Assembly: GCA_050633825.1 (NCBI GenBank)
Contig: JBOEHG010000009.1
Span: 56,156 to 120,155 of the forward strand
Source of the DNA: CANLBN01 sp050633825
Lineage (GTDB): Bacteria > Pseudomonadota > Gammaproteobacteria > Pseudomonadales > Cellvibrionaceae
Direction of reading: 5' to 3'
DNA: 64,000 nucleotides
In this document: positions 62,277 through 64,000 of the stretch, in pieces
Layout of the letters: every line of letters begins with the position of its first letter
How positions within the stretch are numbered: the first letter of the stretch is position 1
Notes under the pieces: generated by a model
What the model was told of the DNA's origin: nothing
Seen by the model: the letters and a program-made list of their open reading frames with translations, nothing else
Databases searched by the model: none
Position numbers and translations under genes: made by a program

Positions 62277-64000
62277 CTAGTGCTTGACGGCACCAGTGCC
62301 TTCTGCTGACTGCCTTGCCTTCGCTTCCAGGGCCTGATATTCAGCATCGGATAGTGGCTTAGGTATGGACTGCAAAGCGTACTCAAGTACCTGATCAACC
62401 CACTTGACGGGCTTTATTGTTAAATCTTGCAAGATATTCTCAGGAATCTCTTTAAGATCGCGTTCGTTTTCCAGAGGAATTATCACCGTTTTAACACCAC
62501 CTCTGTGGGCTGCCAGCAGTTTTTCCTTTAACCCTCCAATACGTAAAACTTCACCTCTTAGGGTAATTTCGCCAGTCATAGCTACATCGGCTCTAACCGG
62601 AATATTGGTCAAGACTGAAACCAATGCAGTACACATCGCAATACCAGCACTCGGACCATCTTTTGGTGTTGCCCCTTCAGGCACGTGAATATGGATATCA
62701 AACTGCTCTGAATAGTTAGGCGCAATACCTAGGATTTGTGAGCGTGACCGAACGACGGTTAAAGCCGCTTGAATAGACTCTTGCATTACATCACCCAGAG
62801 AACCCGTTTTAACCATACGGCCTTTACCATGAACTGCAGACGCTTCAACGGTTAATAACTCACCACCAACCTGAGTCCATGCCAAACCAGTGACTTGCCC
62901 TACTTGGTTTTCTTGTTCTGCAACACCATAATCAAATTTACGAACCCCCAAATAGTCTTCAAGGGCAGCTGCATTTACAGCGACTTCAGTTAATTCTTTA
63001 TTTTCAATATAGCGTTTCACGACTTTACGACAAATTTTTGCAATCTCACGGTCAAGGCCGCGAACGCCTGCCTCACGAGTATAGTAGCGAACTATATCGC
63101 GAATAGAAGCATCATCGATAGTCAGCTCACCCTCTTTAAGGCCGCTATTTTTTTGTTGCTTGGGGATAAGGTAACGTTGAGCAATATTCACCTTTTCATC
63201 TTCGGTATAACCCGGGATACGAATCACTTCCATACGGTCCAGCAATGGGCCCGGAATGTTCATAGAGTTCGACGTACAGACAAACATGACTTCAGATAAG
63301 TCATAATCTACTTCTAAATAATGATCATTGAAGGTGTTATTTTGCTCAGGATCAAGCACTTCAAGCAATGCTGAGGCAGGGTCACCACGGTGGTCCATCC
63401 CCATTTTGTCGATTTCATCCAGTAAAAACAGTGGGTTTTTAACACCGGCTTTGGACATTTTCTGTACTAATTTGCCTGGCATGGAACCAATATAAGTCCT
63501 TCGATGACCACGAATTTCTGCTTCATCACGGACGCCACCTAATGCCATACGGACAAATTTACGGTTGGTCGCACGCGCAATGGATTCACCTAGTGATGTT
63601 TTACCTACCCCGGGAGGGCCAACCAAACATAAAACAGGGCCTTTTACCTTCTTCACACGGGCCTGAACGGCTAAATATTCAAGAATACGCTCTTTGACAT
63701 CATCCAAACCATAGTGGTCTGCCTCAAGAATCTTTTCAGCACGCCCTAAATCGCTGTAGACGCGACTACGCTTCTTCCAAGGGACACTGATCATCCAATC
63801 AATATACGCCCTTAATACAGACGCCTCTGCTGACATAGGCGACATCATTTTTAACTTGTTAAGCTCTGCTGTTGCTTTCTCTTCGGCTTCTTTAGGCATT
63901 CCTGCCTCTTTCACCTTAGTTGCTAACTGCTCAGATTCATTAACCTCACCTTCGCCGATATCGCCGAGCTCTTTTTGGATGGCTTTCATTTGCTCATTCA
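62277..64000 (-). CDS. lon: ATP-dependent protease Lon, N-terminus cut by window edge
   Basis: The frame is open to the right edge; about 574 C-terminal residues are visible of about 800. After the segment NEQMKAIQKELGD, which is internal in Lon, come the AAA+ module (Walker A GPPGVGKTSLGE, Walker B FLLDEIDKMG) and the protease domain with the catalytic serine in PKDGPSAGIAM and lysine in GGLKEKLLAAHRGG. It degrades damaged and regulatory proteins in the cytoplasm. Its place before hupB is standard. Confidence 0.97.
   Translation of the reverse strand, partial: NEQMKAIQKELGDIGEGEVNESEQLATKVKEAGMPKEAEEKATAELNKLKMMSPMSAEASVLRAYIDWMISVPWKKRSRVYSDLGRAEKILEADHYGLDDVKERILEYLAVQARVKKVKGPVLCLVGPPGVGKTSLGESIARATNRKFVRMALGGVRDEAEIRGHRRTYIGSMPGKLVQKMSKAGVKNPLFLLDEIDKMGMDHRGDPASALLEVLDPEQNNTFNDHYLEVDYDLSEVMFVCTSNSMNIPGPLLDRMEVIRIPGYTEDEKVNIAQRYLIPKQQKNSGLKEGELTIDDASIRDIVRYYTREAGVRGLDREIAKICRKVVKRYIENKELTEVAVNAAALEDYLGVRKFDYGVAEQENQVGQVTGLAWTQVGGELLTVEASAVHGKGRMVKTGSLGDVMQESIQAALTVVRSRSQILGIAPNYSEQFDIHIHVPEGATPKDGPSAGIAMCTALVSVLTNIPVRADVAMTGEITLRGEVLRIGGLKEKLLAAHRGGVKTVIIPLENERDLKEIPENILQDLTIKPVKWVDQVLEYALQSIPKPLSDAEYQALEAKARQSAEGTGAVKH

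Overview
The window is a chromosomal segment from a polarly flagellated, respiring gammaproteobacterium with an AT-rich genome (roughly 40 % G+C by eye). Three things point there: the lon-hupB-ppiD order at the right edge, the gloB-mltD pair, and above all a flagellar/chemotaxis order (fleSR, fliEFGHIJ, fliK, fliLMNOPQR-flhB, flhA, flhF-fleN-fliA, cheYZAB, motCD, parC-parP, cheW, DUF2802) known from Pseudomonas, Marinobacter and Cellvibrio-like marine bacteria. The species cannot be named from the sequence. No tRNA, rRNA, insertion sequence, prophage or CRISPR array was seen.

Layout. 1-2136: an MFS exporter cut by the left edge, a spacer with nested inverted repeats, and a DUF1080 lipoprotein. 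2161-9909: a ten-gene Mrp-type cation/proton antiporter operon that carries three proton-channel-type subunits and a stand-alone MrpA C-terminal module. 10176-16036: mixed housekeeping and accessory genes (yjdM, lepB, a NIPSNAP protein, a CYTH/HD pair, comEC) plus two small reading frames not previously listed here. 16184-18921: gloB and mltD. 18976-24960: a redox locus with an FAD/[2Fe-2S]/membrane fusion protein, a membrane-anchored cytochrome with 11 heme motifs, a Tll0287-like heme protein, a small cytochrome c lipoprotein, a truncated hemoglobin and a ferredoxin-type reductase. 25348-59330: a DUF3806 gene with a foldable leader, then the flagellar and chemotaxis block. 59570-64000: ppiD, hupB and lon (cut by the right edge).

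How the parts work together. The flagellar block encodes the basal body MS-ring and C-ring, the type III export gate and ATPase, flagellar placement (FlhF/FleN), sigma-28, one chemosensory pathway with its polar localisation proteins ParC/ParP, and the MotCD stator. Four sites matching the sigma-54 -24/-12 consensus with correct spacing precede fleSR, fliE, fliL and flhA, which implies an RpoN hierarchy. The master regulator fleQ, the rod/hook/flagellin genes and flgM are not in this window. The Mrp-type locus would handle sodium and pH homeostasis.

Most interesting for follow-up: (a) the 18976-24960 redox locus, which looks like a route for passing electrons from cytoplasmic NAD(P)H through FAD, [2Fe-2S] and probable heme b to periplasmic multiheme cytochromes, next to NO/O2-type hemoglobin genes; (b) a structured leader upstream of the DUF3806 gene; (c) the nested, competing inverted repeats at 1385-1462; (d) a duplicated palindromic element between flhA and flhF; and (e) two unlisted small genes near 12 kb.
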